Shown: positions 1-8,589 of the stretch, piece by piece
Numbering within the stretch: the first letter of the stretch is position 1
Layout: every line of letters begins with the position of its first letter
Assembly (NCBI GenBank): GCA_002371985.1
Contig: DFHZ01000142.1
Span: forward strand, 1-8,589
DNA length: 8,589 bases
Source of the DNA: Ruminococcaceae bacterium UBA3710
GTDB lineage: Bacteria; Bacillota; Clostridia; Oscillospirales; Acutalibacteraceae
Direction of reading: 5' to 3'
Notes under the pieces: generated by a model
What the model saw: only the letters and a program-made list of their open reading frames with translations
The model's database searches: none
What the model was told of the DNA's origin: nothing
Position numbers and translations under genes: made by a program

Positions 1-2166
<2,166 letters not shown>

Positions 2167-2170
<4 letters not shown>

Positions 2171-4347
2171 TTATTATATTCCTCTCCGTAAACGGTAACT
2201 TTTGTATTGGTTATACCGTTAATATCCACCTTATTTCCGGTAATTTTAATATTAAGTTTATCACCTTTCCAATTAAGTTTAAATGAAAGGCTATTCCAAT
2301 TATCAGGCAATCTCGGTGAAATATCTAAAGTATCGTTTGTAAAACTAACACCTGCAAAACCGAATATTGCAGTATTCCAAGCACCGCCGTTTGCCGCAGG
2401 ATGAGTACCCCCTATATAAAGTGAACCAAGATATTGTTTTGTATCTCCGGTAAGGTCAACACTTGCTGTTTTCATAAAGTATTTATAAGCCCAATCAATC
2501 TTCCCGATTTCTGCCGCTACTATAGCATAAGCACAGGCAGAAAGGCTTGAACCGTGTTCTGTGTAAGGCTCATAAAATTCCCAATTTGCCTTTTTGATTT
2601 CCTTTGAATATTCGTTTCTGAAAACATTCAGCATCATTACAACATCAGCTTGTTTCAAAGTCATTGTGGTGGATGCCAATCCATGACCGCCCCAGTATTC
2701 GTTCTTTTTAATTTCTCTTGTCTTAAGAATTTCAGGGGTTACATCTTCCAATTTGAAATAACCGTCAAACTGCTCGATTATTCCATTTTTGTTAGGCTGT
2801 GGAACATATAATTTCTCTGCGAAATCATAAGCCCATGTTAAATCGCTATCAAATTTATCGAAATATTCGGGGTTATTTTTCTTTACCTTATCAATGGCAA
2901 GAATAAAAATATCTGCCGCATGTTTTACCATAACATTAGTAAAGGCATTGTTATTTACTCTCTCGTGGTACTCATCAGGACCTACAGCATCTAAAAGCTC
3001 ATAGCGGTTTTTGTATGGTTTGAATGCGGAATATGTATAGAAGAACCATATACATTGATACATAAGTTTCAAACCGCCGTCTGTAAGAATAGTATAATCC
3101 CCTGTTGTTCTACAATAATCCCAGATAGCAAAAACTATATCAGCCGAAATATGAATTTGCTTATCCTTAAAATAGGTTCTGAGAGGTCTGTTTGTGAATA
3201 TATCGGTTACATTAAACAGAGTACAAGCATCGTCTCCTGTTTCTTGGCTCTCCCATGCAAAAAATGCACCTTCAAAGCCAAATTCTTTTGCTTTTCTCTT
3301 TGCACCGTCTAAAGTATTAATTCTATACATTAAAAGATTTCTTGCAACCTTTGCATCTGTAAATTGAAAGAATGGAAGCATAAACATTTCGGTGTCCCAA
3401 AATGCAGCACCTTTATATACCTGTCCCGAAAGCCCACGGGCAGGAATACCGCATTTATCGGTATTATGCGGAGCAATACTGCAAAGGTGATAGATACTGT
3501 ATCTTAGTGCCAACTGGGCTTCATCGTCGCCCTCTATTATAACATCACTATTTTTCCAAATCTTTTGCCAAAAGGAAATATGCTCGTTTAATAATGAGTC
3601 ATAACCTATGTTTACTGCATTATAAAAATCTTTCTCTGAATTTTTAAGGCTCTCACTATGATAAATTCCGCCGAATTTAATAAATGTAAATTCTTCGTCT
3701 TTCTTTAAATTAACTGTGGATTTATGTAAAAGATTATCGTTATTTATGTTGTCAAAACCTACAACCTTTTCACAAACTTTAAGTTGATTTTTTAGTTCTA
3801 CTGTTTCGCAATTAAGTTCCAAATAATCATTTTCTGCAATTTCGGATACATAATTCAGGTGCAACCCGGAAATATTCCAGATATTTTTATCAATACCTGT
3901 TTTAATAGTTACAGTAATATCTTTGTCGGCGATAACAGAGTATTTTAAAGCAATGATATTTTCTTTTACCATACTTATAAAGCGTTCTGCTTTTATTGTG
4001 ATATTAACACCGTTAACATTAAAAACTGTTTTTCTGCTATGAATACCGTTTTTTATATCGAGCATATGATTGTGCGAAACAGATGTAAGTGTACTTAAAT
4101 TAAGTTCTACACCACCTACACTAACTACCGTATAAAGTGGGTTTGGAGCATTAACAGACTCTCGCCAGTTACTGCCATCTGCCAAATCGAAAAAACCTGC
4201 CAAATTTATAGCAACCAATTGCTCAGCACTATATTCTTCCATAGTGCCTCTGTAACCCATAAATCCGTTACCAAGCAGATATTTACTGCCATGCTTTTCT
4301 ATATCGGAAATATTAAAACCATTCTTTTGAATACTCCACAAATTCAT
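2167..4347 (-). CDS. GH65 inverting alpha-glucoside (disaccharide) phosphorylase
   Basis: Predicted to cleave an alpha-linked glucoside with inorganic phosphate, releasing beta-glucose 1-phosphate, in the cytoplasm. The 726 residues are complete and slightly below the usual 750-780. They comprise an N-terminal beta-sandwich (about 1-230), a linker, the alpha/alpha-6 catalytic barrel (about 260-640) and a small C-terminal beta-sheet domain. The barrel shows FWDTEMF (W317, D318; glucose-binding loop), DAVGPDEYHERVNNNAFTN with E459 as general acid, LKQADVV, and HGSSLS (H598, S600, S601) in the phosphate-binding loop. Tandem stops of yitT end 21 bases upstream, and AGGAG eight bases before ATG 4347 fixes the start. 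The adjacent beta-PGM confirms phosphorolysis rather than hydrolysis. The family includes maltose, trehalose, kojibiose, nigerose, alpha-1,3-oligoglucan and glucosylglycerol phosphorylases. The segment 366-404, which faces the acceptor, is not the maltose phosphorylase type as I remember it. A nigerose/kojibiose-like or other specificity is more likely, but it cannot be assigned. Confidence 0.92.
2181..2187 (-). promoter_or_regulatory. Ribosome binding site of pgmB inside the GH65 gene
   Basis: GGAGAGG on the minus strand, ten bases before the ATG at 2170 and inside the last codons of the GH65 gene. Together with the 4-base ATGA overlap this indicates translational coupling of phosphorylase and mutase, giving matched amounts of the two enzymes. 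Confidence 0.55.
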
Positions 4348-4355
4348 AAATATAT

Positions 4356-4360
4356 CTCCT
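4356..4360 (-). promoter_or_regulatory. Strong ribosome binding site of the GH65 gene
   Basis: AGGAG on the minus strand, eight bases before ATG 4347. It is the best Shine-Dalgarno match in the window and sits in the 21-base gap after the tandem TAA TAG stops of yitT, so the phosphorylase is translated independently rather than by coupling. Confidence 0.75.
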
Positions 4361-4368
4361 ATCGTCTA

Positions 4369-5205
4369 TTATCGGTATATATGAAAACCATTTCCCATTA
4401 TTTGTGAAGATTCAGAATATACAATAAAAGCTTCCTTATCAATATTTGTTATTTTTTTTTGAAATTCAGGAAGTTCATTTTCCTTTAATGCACAAAACAG
4501 AACTTCCTTATTTTCATAACTGTATGCACCTATGGCATTAATTATAGTAACCCCACGGGGAGATGTTGATACGAGATATTTAGATATTTCTTCGCCTTTA
4601 TCAGTAATAACGAAAGCAATTTTTGAAATATTTAGTTTTCTGATAAGCCAATCCACACAAAAAGTAGAAAAGAAGAGTGCAAAAATGCCAAATAAAACAA
4701 GTTCGGTATCTTTAAATACCAAAAGTGAAGCAGTTATAACTACACCATCTACCGCCAAAAGAAGTTTTCCTATTGGAAATTGCGGTAAAAAATATTGAAT
4801 TATTCTACCTAAAATATCTGTCCCGCCTGTAGATGCTCCTGATGCAAAGGCAATACCTATACCAAGGCCGTAAAGTGTTCCGCCGAAAAATGCCGCCAAA
4901 AAAACATTATCAGTAATAGGCGGCAAGTAAGAAAACAACTGAACAAATCCCGAAAGAATACTTGAACCAAATAATGTTTTTATGGTAAATTCTTTACCTA
5001 AAATCTTTATACCTGCAATCAATAACACTATATTGATTATGGCAAAAGTAAAACCGGGTGGAATATTTAATGTTTGGTACAAAATGGTTGAAATACCTGA
5101 AACACCACCGCAAACAATTTTATTCGGTGTCAATAATGTGCTTACTGCAAAGGCGGTTATTGCCGTCCCGATTATAGTATATATAAACGATTTTAATCTC
5201 TTCAT
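4369..5205 (-). CDS. YitT-family membrane protein (DUF161 plus DUF2179)
   Basis: An integral membrane protein of a family widespread in Firmicutes whose transported substrate or role is not established. The 278 residues, a usual length, begin with MKRLKSF followed by about five to six hydrophobic helices (about residues 7-190). These include the family pattern of small and polar residues TPNKIVCGGVSGIST near the first helix and ASGASTGGTDILGRII in the middle. A soluble C-terminal domain (about 195-278) matches DUF2179: PRGVTIINAIGAYSYENKEV, then LFCAL and an EAFIVYSES tail ending in GNGFHIYR. The start at ATG 5205 is preferred because AGAGG lies five bases upstream. A GTG at 5223 would add six residues (MVKEDN) but has no ribosome site. 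It is followed by tandem stops TAA TAG. Its place between two sugar-cleaving enzymes is odd for a presumed housekeeping gene and may mean a transport or sensing role in the pathway; that is inference. Confidence 0.88.
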   Translation of the reverse strand: MKRLKSFIYTIIGTAITAFAVSTLLTPNKIVCGGVSGISTILYQTLNIPPGFTFAIINIVLLIAGIKILGKEFTIKTLFGSSILSGFVQLFSYLPPITDNVFLAAFFGGTLYGLGIGIAFASGASTGGTDILGRIIQYFLPQFPIGKLLLAVDGVVITASLLVFKDTELVLFGIFALFFSTFCVDWLIRKLNISKIAFVITDKGEEISKYLVSTSPRGVTIINAIGAYSYENKEVLFCALKENELPEFQKKITNIDKEAFIVYSESSQIMGNGFHIYR

Positions 5206-5234
5206 ATTATCCTCTTTGACCACTCTTTTGTCAA
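5206..5234 (-). promoter_or_regulatory. Near-consensus sigma-70/SigA promoter-like sequence across the yitT start
   Basis: On the minus strand TTGACA (5229-5234) is separated by exactly 17 bases from GATAAT (5206-5211): a perfect -35 box, optimal spacing and a five-of-six -10 box. Transcription would begin around 5199, just inside yitT, so the transcript would lack the yitT start codon and could only serve GH65, pgmB and GH2 downstream. The -10 box overlaps the spacer between the yitT ribosome site and ATG, so it may be a chance match. In this AT-rich sequence a perfect TTGACA with 17-base spacing is still uncommon. Confidence 0.35.
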
Positions 5235-5249
5235 GATAAAGATTATAAA

Positions 5250-6461
5250 TTAAAACTCCTCAACTACATCTTCACCATCAAGCCAAGCCTTAATGTTGAG
5301 TGATAATAAATTCCAGTTTTGAAATCCGGGATTTATTATAGGAACCCCACTTTCGGGGTCATAGTATTCGTGAAGTTCACCGCTATTGCGAATATCATTC
5401 TCAAACAATTTTACAGTTTTTTCGCCAAGTTCTCTTGCTTCTTTGTAAAATCCGTATTTTACAAGTCCCTTGAAAACAAAATAGTTTGAAATTCCCCATA
5501 TAGGACCTAACCAACAAGATGGATTTCCCGAAGCCTTAATTACATACATCTTCTCGTATTTTGAAAGACTTCTGACACCGAAAGGTGCCCAATATCCATT
5601 TTCGTCCAAAAGATTTTCTCTAACCATTCTTTTTGCCTGTTCATCAGTAGCAATTCCGCTCCATAGGGTCAAAAAATTCGACCAACAGCCAAGTCGTTGA
5701 ATAAGGCAATCCCAATGCCGCGGAGCACCTGAATGAAATCTTGGTACAATAGGTAGTAAATTTAAATCGACGCTATAATAACAACCGTCTTTTTCATCGT
5801 AACAATGCTTTCTTATTGCATTGCATAAATTCTCTGCCTGTACTTTATACTTTGATATATCAATCTGCAACATATCGCCTAAATAACAAATAGCATTAAG
5901 TTCTTTATACATAAAACAGTTAAGTAAAATTGAGCCAGAACTTCTATAAGGTCTGTAAAATGTCGAGGGATCATTATCTACACCGATAGCATGGTCATCA
6001 ATCCAAAAATACAGTCCCGTAGGTTCGTGGCGGCATTTTTGGTTATAATATTCTATAAACTTGCAAAGTTTATCAAAATTAGGTCTTAACCACTCGGCAT
6101 CGCCATTGTATTTCTTAACAATGAATGCGGCATGTTGAGCCAAACAGGGTTTATGTATATTTGTTTCGCCCCATTTTTCATACTCTGCACTCGATAAACT
6201 TGGAGAGTAATAAACAGGTATTCTTCCTTTGCTGTCCATAACTTCTAAGTAGTTTAAAATACAACCGATTTCATACTCTTTAATATCGTCGGTAACAAAT
6301 TGACTGAGGGCTATATTAGTAAGCCAACTGTCCCAATCCCATAAAGTATTATTGTAAACACTACCGGGAACTATAAATTTATACTTTAAGTTTCCTGTAG
6401 GTTCTCTAAACATCTTTTTATAATTTTTTAAGGCATAATCTAAAATAATATTTTCAATCAT
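5250..6461 (-). CDS. Trehalase-like (GH37/GH63 clan) alpha/alpha-barrel glycosidase
   Basis: Predicted inverting glycosidase acting in the cytoplasm on a small glucoside or related sugar. The 403 residues are short compared with about 550 for GH37 trehalases, but both ends of the barrel seem present. An N-terminal YNNTLWDWDSWLTNIAL segment is the substrate-site signature of the clan. GVDNDPSTFYRPYRSSGS carries D162, aligned by pattern with the general acid in the GMDNSP motif of bacterial GH63 enzymes such as mannosylglycerate hydrolase. CWLGPIWGISNYF (317-329) is the usual late-barrel motif, and LHEYYDPESG gives E365 as the likely base. No signal peptide is present. I place the start at ATG 6461, with GGTG eight bases upstream and 19 bases after the transporter stop. 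An ATG at 6467 is too close to that site, and one at 6524 lies inside the transporter gene. Trehalase, glucosylglycerate or mannosylglycerate hydrolase, or alpha-glucosidase activity are all possible. The substrate is not readable. Confidence 0.82.
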   Translation of the reverse strand: MIENIILDYALKNYKKMFREPTGNLKYKFIVPGSVYNNTLWDWDSWLTNIALSQFVTDDIKEYEIGCILNYLEVMDSKGRIPVYYSPSLSSAEYEKWGETNIHKPCLAQHAAFIVKKYNGDAEWLRPNFDKLCKFIEYYNQKCRHEPTGLYFWIDDHAIGVDNDPSTFYRPYRSSGSILLNCFMYKELNAICYLGDMLQIDISKYKVQAENLCNAIRKHCYDEKDGCYYSVDLNLLPIVPRFHSGAPRHWDCLIQRLGCWSNFLTLWSGIATDEQAKRMVRENLLDENGYWAPFGVRSLSKYEKMYVIKASGNPSCWLGPIWGISNYFVFKGLVKYGFYKEARELGEKTVKLFENDIRNSGELHEYYDPESGVPIINPGFQNWNLLSLNIKAWLDGEDVVEEF

Positions 6462-6480
6462 AAACATAACACCAAAACTT

Positions 6481-7671
6481 TTATACTGCTTCCTCTTTTG
6501 TTTCTTTAACAAAAAGTGTGGCAATCACGCCTATTACACCTATTAAAGACCATAAAACAAACACGGCACTCCATCCGATACTACTCATAACAGTTGCAAA
6601 AAGCATATTAGTAAAAGCCGCCGCAATATAACCCGTGCAATCAAGCACACCGTTAACACTTGAAACCTTTCCTGTTTTTCCAAGTCCCGGTATATATATA
6701 CTCCAAAGCAATGCTGAGCAACAACTCATTGCCATAAGTGCTAAAATCAATAAAATGAGTGAGAACCACCTGTTTGATACCATAAGTAGTCCTGCAAACA
6801 TAACCGCCGCTACAGAAAATGTTACACGCATCATAGCAATATCTCTTTTATTTATTGCTCTGAAAATTGCAAGAGCAACAAAAGGCATTAAAGAACGAAC
6901 TAATGAAATTACGGTAAAAATTATGTTTGCAAAATTTTTAGAGAAATATAGATTTTCAATCAAAAATGTAGGAATCCAGAAAGAAATTGAAGCAACACTT
7001 ATTTCAACCAAACATGCAACAACCATATAAAACCCGAATTTTTCAATTTTAAAAACGGAAAAAATCGCAGATATTCCTTGTGATTTAGAAGTTTGGTAGG
7101 AAATTTCTTTTTTCTTTTCTAATACAGACAAAACTATATATGCCACCAAAGCAAAAATCATAGCTACAACACTTGCCGCAATGAAAACAAAACGCCAATT
7201 ACCTTTCATTGCAAACAATGTGGCAACTAACGGACCGGCGAAAGATGCAAATGAAAAAAACACACATATATTCCTCGCATGATACGGCGACGAGTTTTCG
7301 GAAATTATCTTCATAAGAGGACCTCTGACCATCGAAAGTCCAAACCCGAAAACAGCAAAAGTTAAAATCTGTATAACACCTGAATCTATAAATGGGAACA
7401 AAATGAAAGACAATCCCGCAATCCAAATACCCATAACAGCCATTCTTTTGGGCGAAAAAAAATCACCTAAAAAGCCGTTTATCAACTGACCGGCAGCATA
7501 AAAAATCATATAAGTTGAAGAAAGCACACCTATATGCTCAACCGTAAACTTGCCTGTCTCAAGAAGTTGAGGTGTTAAAACACTTAATATGTTTCTGAGA
7601 TAATAGTTTGCCAAATATGTAGCGATACACACGATACCTATAGTTGTTGCTTTCTTAGTTTCTGCCTTCAT
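6481..7671 (-). CDS. MFS transporter, GlpT/UhpT (OPA)-like
   Basis: A 396-residue polytopic membrane carrier with about twelve predicted helices in two halves, joined by a charged cytoplasmic loop (about 184-212, LEKKKEISYQTSKSQG). It is presumed to import the sugar degraded by the flanking enzymes. The N-terminal helix reads NYYLRNILSVLTPQLL (R26), which resembles the phosphate-site helix of GlpT around R45. The second helix plus loop, YAAGQLINGFLGDFFSPKR (about 59-76), is the MFS G-x-L-x-D motif as found in the OPA group. In helix 7, SFWIPTFL aligns with GlpT WSPTYL, but the position of GlpT R269 is V226 here, so phosphate-ester antiport is doubtful. GKVSSVNGVLDCTGY is the helix 11 motif. 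The start at ATG 7671 has GGATGG seven bases upstream, a modest ribosome site. The gene is 62 bases after the GH3 gene and 19 before the GH37/63-like start. The substrate is unknown, and the direction (import) is inferred from the neighbours. Confidence 0.88.
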   Translation of the reverse strand: MKAETKKATTIGIVCIATYLANYYLRNILSVLTPQLLETGKFTVEHIGVLSSTYMIFYAAGQLINGFLGDFFSPKRMAVMGIWIAGLSFILFPFIDSGVIQILTFAVFGFGLSMVRGPLMKIISENSSPYHARNICVFFSFASFAGPLVATLFAMKGNWRFVFIAASVVAMIFALVAYIVLSVLEKKKEISYQTSKSQGISAIFSVFKIEKFGFYMVVACLVEISVASISFWIPTFLIENLYFSKNFANIIFTVISLVRSLMPFVALAIFRAINKRDIAMMRVTFSVAAVMFAGLLMVSNRWFSLILLILALMAMSCCSALLWSIYIPGLGKTGKVSSVNGVLDCTGYIAAAFTNMLFATVMSSIGWSAVFVLWSLIGVIGVIATLFVKETKEEAV

Positions 7672-7733
7672 TTCTTAACCATCCGCCTGATAATAAAAAT
7701 AATTTGATTCTAAATAGACTTAATACATACTTT
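7672..7733. other. Largest intergenic gap (62 bases), no clear signal
   Basis: The only gap longer than 50 bases. It is very AT-rich on both strands. I see no hairpin with a T-run that would act as a terminator and no paired -35/-10 boxes with acceptable spacing. Apart from the modest GGATGG ribosome site at 7679-7684 for the transporter, nothing can be assigned. This is consistent with read-through from the GH3 gene into the transporter gene. Confidence 0.4.
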
Positions 7734-8589
7734 TTAACCAATTATGCTTTCACCAACACAATCTATTGAATAAGGTGAATAATCGTCATTTATTTTGAAA
7801 GTTGCGTTAAGCCTGATATCTTGAGAAGAAGCACCTATATAAATATCGTATACGCCATTCTCAACTACATATTTTCTTAACATTATATTGTAATAAGCAA
7901 AATCAATATAATCCAATAAAAATGAAATTTTTTGCGTTTCCCCTGATTTTAAATACACCTTTTCGAATTTTTTAAGTTCTTTTATAGGCTTTACAACAGT
8001 TGATACAGGGTCGCCGACATATAATTGAACTACTTCCGCACCTGCTACATCACCAATATTTTTAAGTTCAAAATCAACTTTAACACCATTTTCTAATTTA
8101 TTTATAGATAAATCAGAATATTCAAAATCTGTATATGATAAACCGTGTCCAAAAGGATATAAAATTTCTTCCGGATGCTTATCATAATAACGATAACCAA
8201 CTTCAAAACGCTCTTTATATTCTACTTTATATCCATCTCCGGGATATTCAAGGTCTGTTCGCATTCTATTTGGGAATGTTTCTGAAAGTTTTCCCGATGG
8301 GTTTATAATGCCACATAAAATATCAGCAACCGCACCACCGGCTGCTTCTCCACCAAGCCACATTTCCAAAACAGAATTAACTTTTTTCACCCATTTATCT
8401 AAAATCAGTGCACCGCCGTTTTGCAAAACAAGAACAATAGGCTTATTAACCTTTTTTGCCTCATTAATAAAGAATCCTACATTGGGATTAATCCCGGCTG
8501 TCTGTCTGTCGAATGATTCAGTATCTTCCGACTCCATAGAACCTGCGAAAAATATTATTAAATCGCTATCGGCAACTTCCTTTCTGAAT
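7734..8589 (-). CDS. Glycoside hydrolase family 3 beta-glucosidase-type enzyme (C-terminal 284 residues; 5' end outside window)
   Basis: The C-terminal part of a retaining GH3 enzyme, most likely a beta-glucosidase that removes terminal beta-glucose or another beta-linked sugar. The frame is open through the right edge; an internal ATG at 8537 is not the start, since upstream codons (DLIIFFAGS) continue the conserved strand. The visible part is the end of the alpha/beta sandwich domain, with ESEDTESFDR (codon 8517-8519 is the probable acid/base Glu, as in the EGYDR motif of the Thermotoga neapolitana enzyme), PIVLVLQNGG, GGEAAGGAVADILCGIINPSGKLSETFP and GYRYYD. A linker PFGHGLSYTDFEY leads to a fibronectin-III-like domain (about the last 135 residues, with KNIGDVAGAEVVQLYV and GASSQDIRL). 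The catalytic-barrel domain with its SDW nucleophile, about 430 residues, would lie outside the window. The conventional barrel-first order is expected from this end. It is the first gene of the visible operon; whether it has a signal peptide cannot be seen. Confidence 0.93.
   Translation of the reverse strand, partial: FRKEVADSDLIIFFAGSMESEDTESFDRQTAGINPNVGFFINEAKKVNKPIVLVLQNGGALILDKWVKKVNSVLEMWLGGEAAGGAVADILCGIINPSGKLSETFPNRMRTDLEYPGDGYKVEYKERFEVGYRYYDKHPEEILYPFGHGLSYTDFEYSDLSINKLENGVKVDFELKNIGDVAGAEVVQLYVGDPVSTVVKPIKELKKFEKVYLKSGETQKISFLLDYIDFAYYNIMLRKYVVENGVYDIYIGASSQDIRLNATFKINDDYSPYSIDCVGESIIG

Noticed and set aside
4549..4562. CCCC-GT-GGGG palindrome in yitT
   Set aside because: The loop is too small for a stable hairpin and the bases encode the conserved PRGV motif of DUF2179.
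5206..5223. GTG start six codons upstream for the yitT gene
   Set aside because: No ribosome site precedes it, whereas ATG 5205 has AGAGG at five bases and yields the typical MKRL beginning of the family.
5236..5248. TATAAT in the yitT upstream gap as a promoter -10 box
   Set aside because: No acceptable -35 box lies 16-18 bases upstream (the region is the end of the glycosidase gene), and there is no extended -10 TG.
5341..5362. Small hairpin (ACCCC / GGGGT with a six-base loop)
   Set aside because: It has only five pairs, no T-run after it, and lies within codons for the conserved DPESGVP segment near the catalytic Glu of the glycosidase; most likely chance.
6462..6524. Extended N-terminus (21 extra residues, MPHFLLKKQK...) for the GH37/63-like gene
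   Set aside because: These codons are an out-of-frame reading of the end of the transporter gene, with no ribosome site at 6524; ATG 6461 has GGTG eight bases upstream and begins at a sensible domain boundary.
6635..7030. 131-codon open frame on the plus strand opposite the transporter gene
   Set aside because: It is the antisense of a well-supported membrane protein, has no recognisable domain, and long antisense frames are expected opposite hydrophobic coding sequence. The other plus-strand frames (2207-2404, 3055-3312, 4219-4407, 4532-4798, 4982-5239) were rejected for the same reason.
7199..7426. 75-codon minus-strand open frame within the transporter gene
   Set aside because: It is an alternative frame of the transporter, rich in Cys and Phe with no family resemblance and no ribosome site of note.
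8537..8537. ATG at 8537 as the start of a small separate gene
   Set aside because: The open frame continues to the right edge and the preceding codons (FRKEVADSDLIIFFAGS) are the normal GH3 sequence before the acid/base motif, so it is an internal methionine.

Overview
The window is an AT-rich stretch of bacterial DNA in which every convincing gene lies on the minus strand and is tightly packed. Low-GC base composition, Shine-Dalgarno-type ribosome sites (AGGAG, AGAGG, AGGTG), ATG starts, and a YitT-family protein next to a GH65 phosphorylase/beta-phosphoglucomutase pair all suggest a Firmicute, most likely a saccharolytic clostridium of the gut or another anaerobic habitat. No rRNA or other marker gene is present, so this placement is an inference.

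In the direction of transcription (right to left) the genes are: the C-terminal part of a GH3 beta-glucosidase-type hydrolase (7734-8589, cut by the window edge); a 12-helix MFS transporter resembling the GlpT/UhpT (OPA) group (6481-7671); a short alpha/alpha-barrel glycosidase of the GH37/GH63 trehalase-like clan (5250-6461); a YitT/DUF2179 membrane protein (4369-5205); a GH65 inverting disaccharide phosphorylase (2167-4347); beta-phosphoglucomutase (1499-2170); and the N-terminal half of a LacZ-type GH2 beta-galactosidase (1-1496, cut by the window edge). Gaps range from a 4-base overlap to 62 bases. I see no clear terminator between the genes, so one operon or two overlapping transcripts is the simplest reading.

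Functionally this looks like a locus for taking up and breaking down small oligosaccharides in the cytoplasm. The MFS protein would import a glycoside. The GH3, GH2 and GH37/63-like enzymes would hydrolyse beta-glucosidic, beta-galactosidic and probably alpha-glycosidic bonds. GH65 would cleave an alpha-glucoside with phosphate to beta-glucose 1-phosphate, which the adjacent mutase turns into glucose 6-phosphate for glycolysis. None of the enzymes whose N-terminus is visible has a signal peptide. The exact substrate cannot be read from the sequence. The points most worth a second look are the transporter (it keeps the first phosphate-site arginine of OPA carriers but appears to lack the second), the unusual acceptor-side segment of the GH65 enzyme, the very short GH37/63-like hydrolase, the YitT gene inside a sugar operon, and a near-consensus promoter lying across the yitT start codon. 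No CRISPR array, mobile element, tRNA, rRNA or obvious riboswitch is visible, and there is no stretch over 300 bases without a gene.
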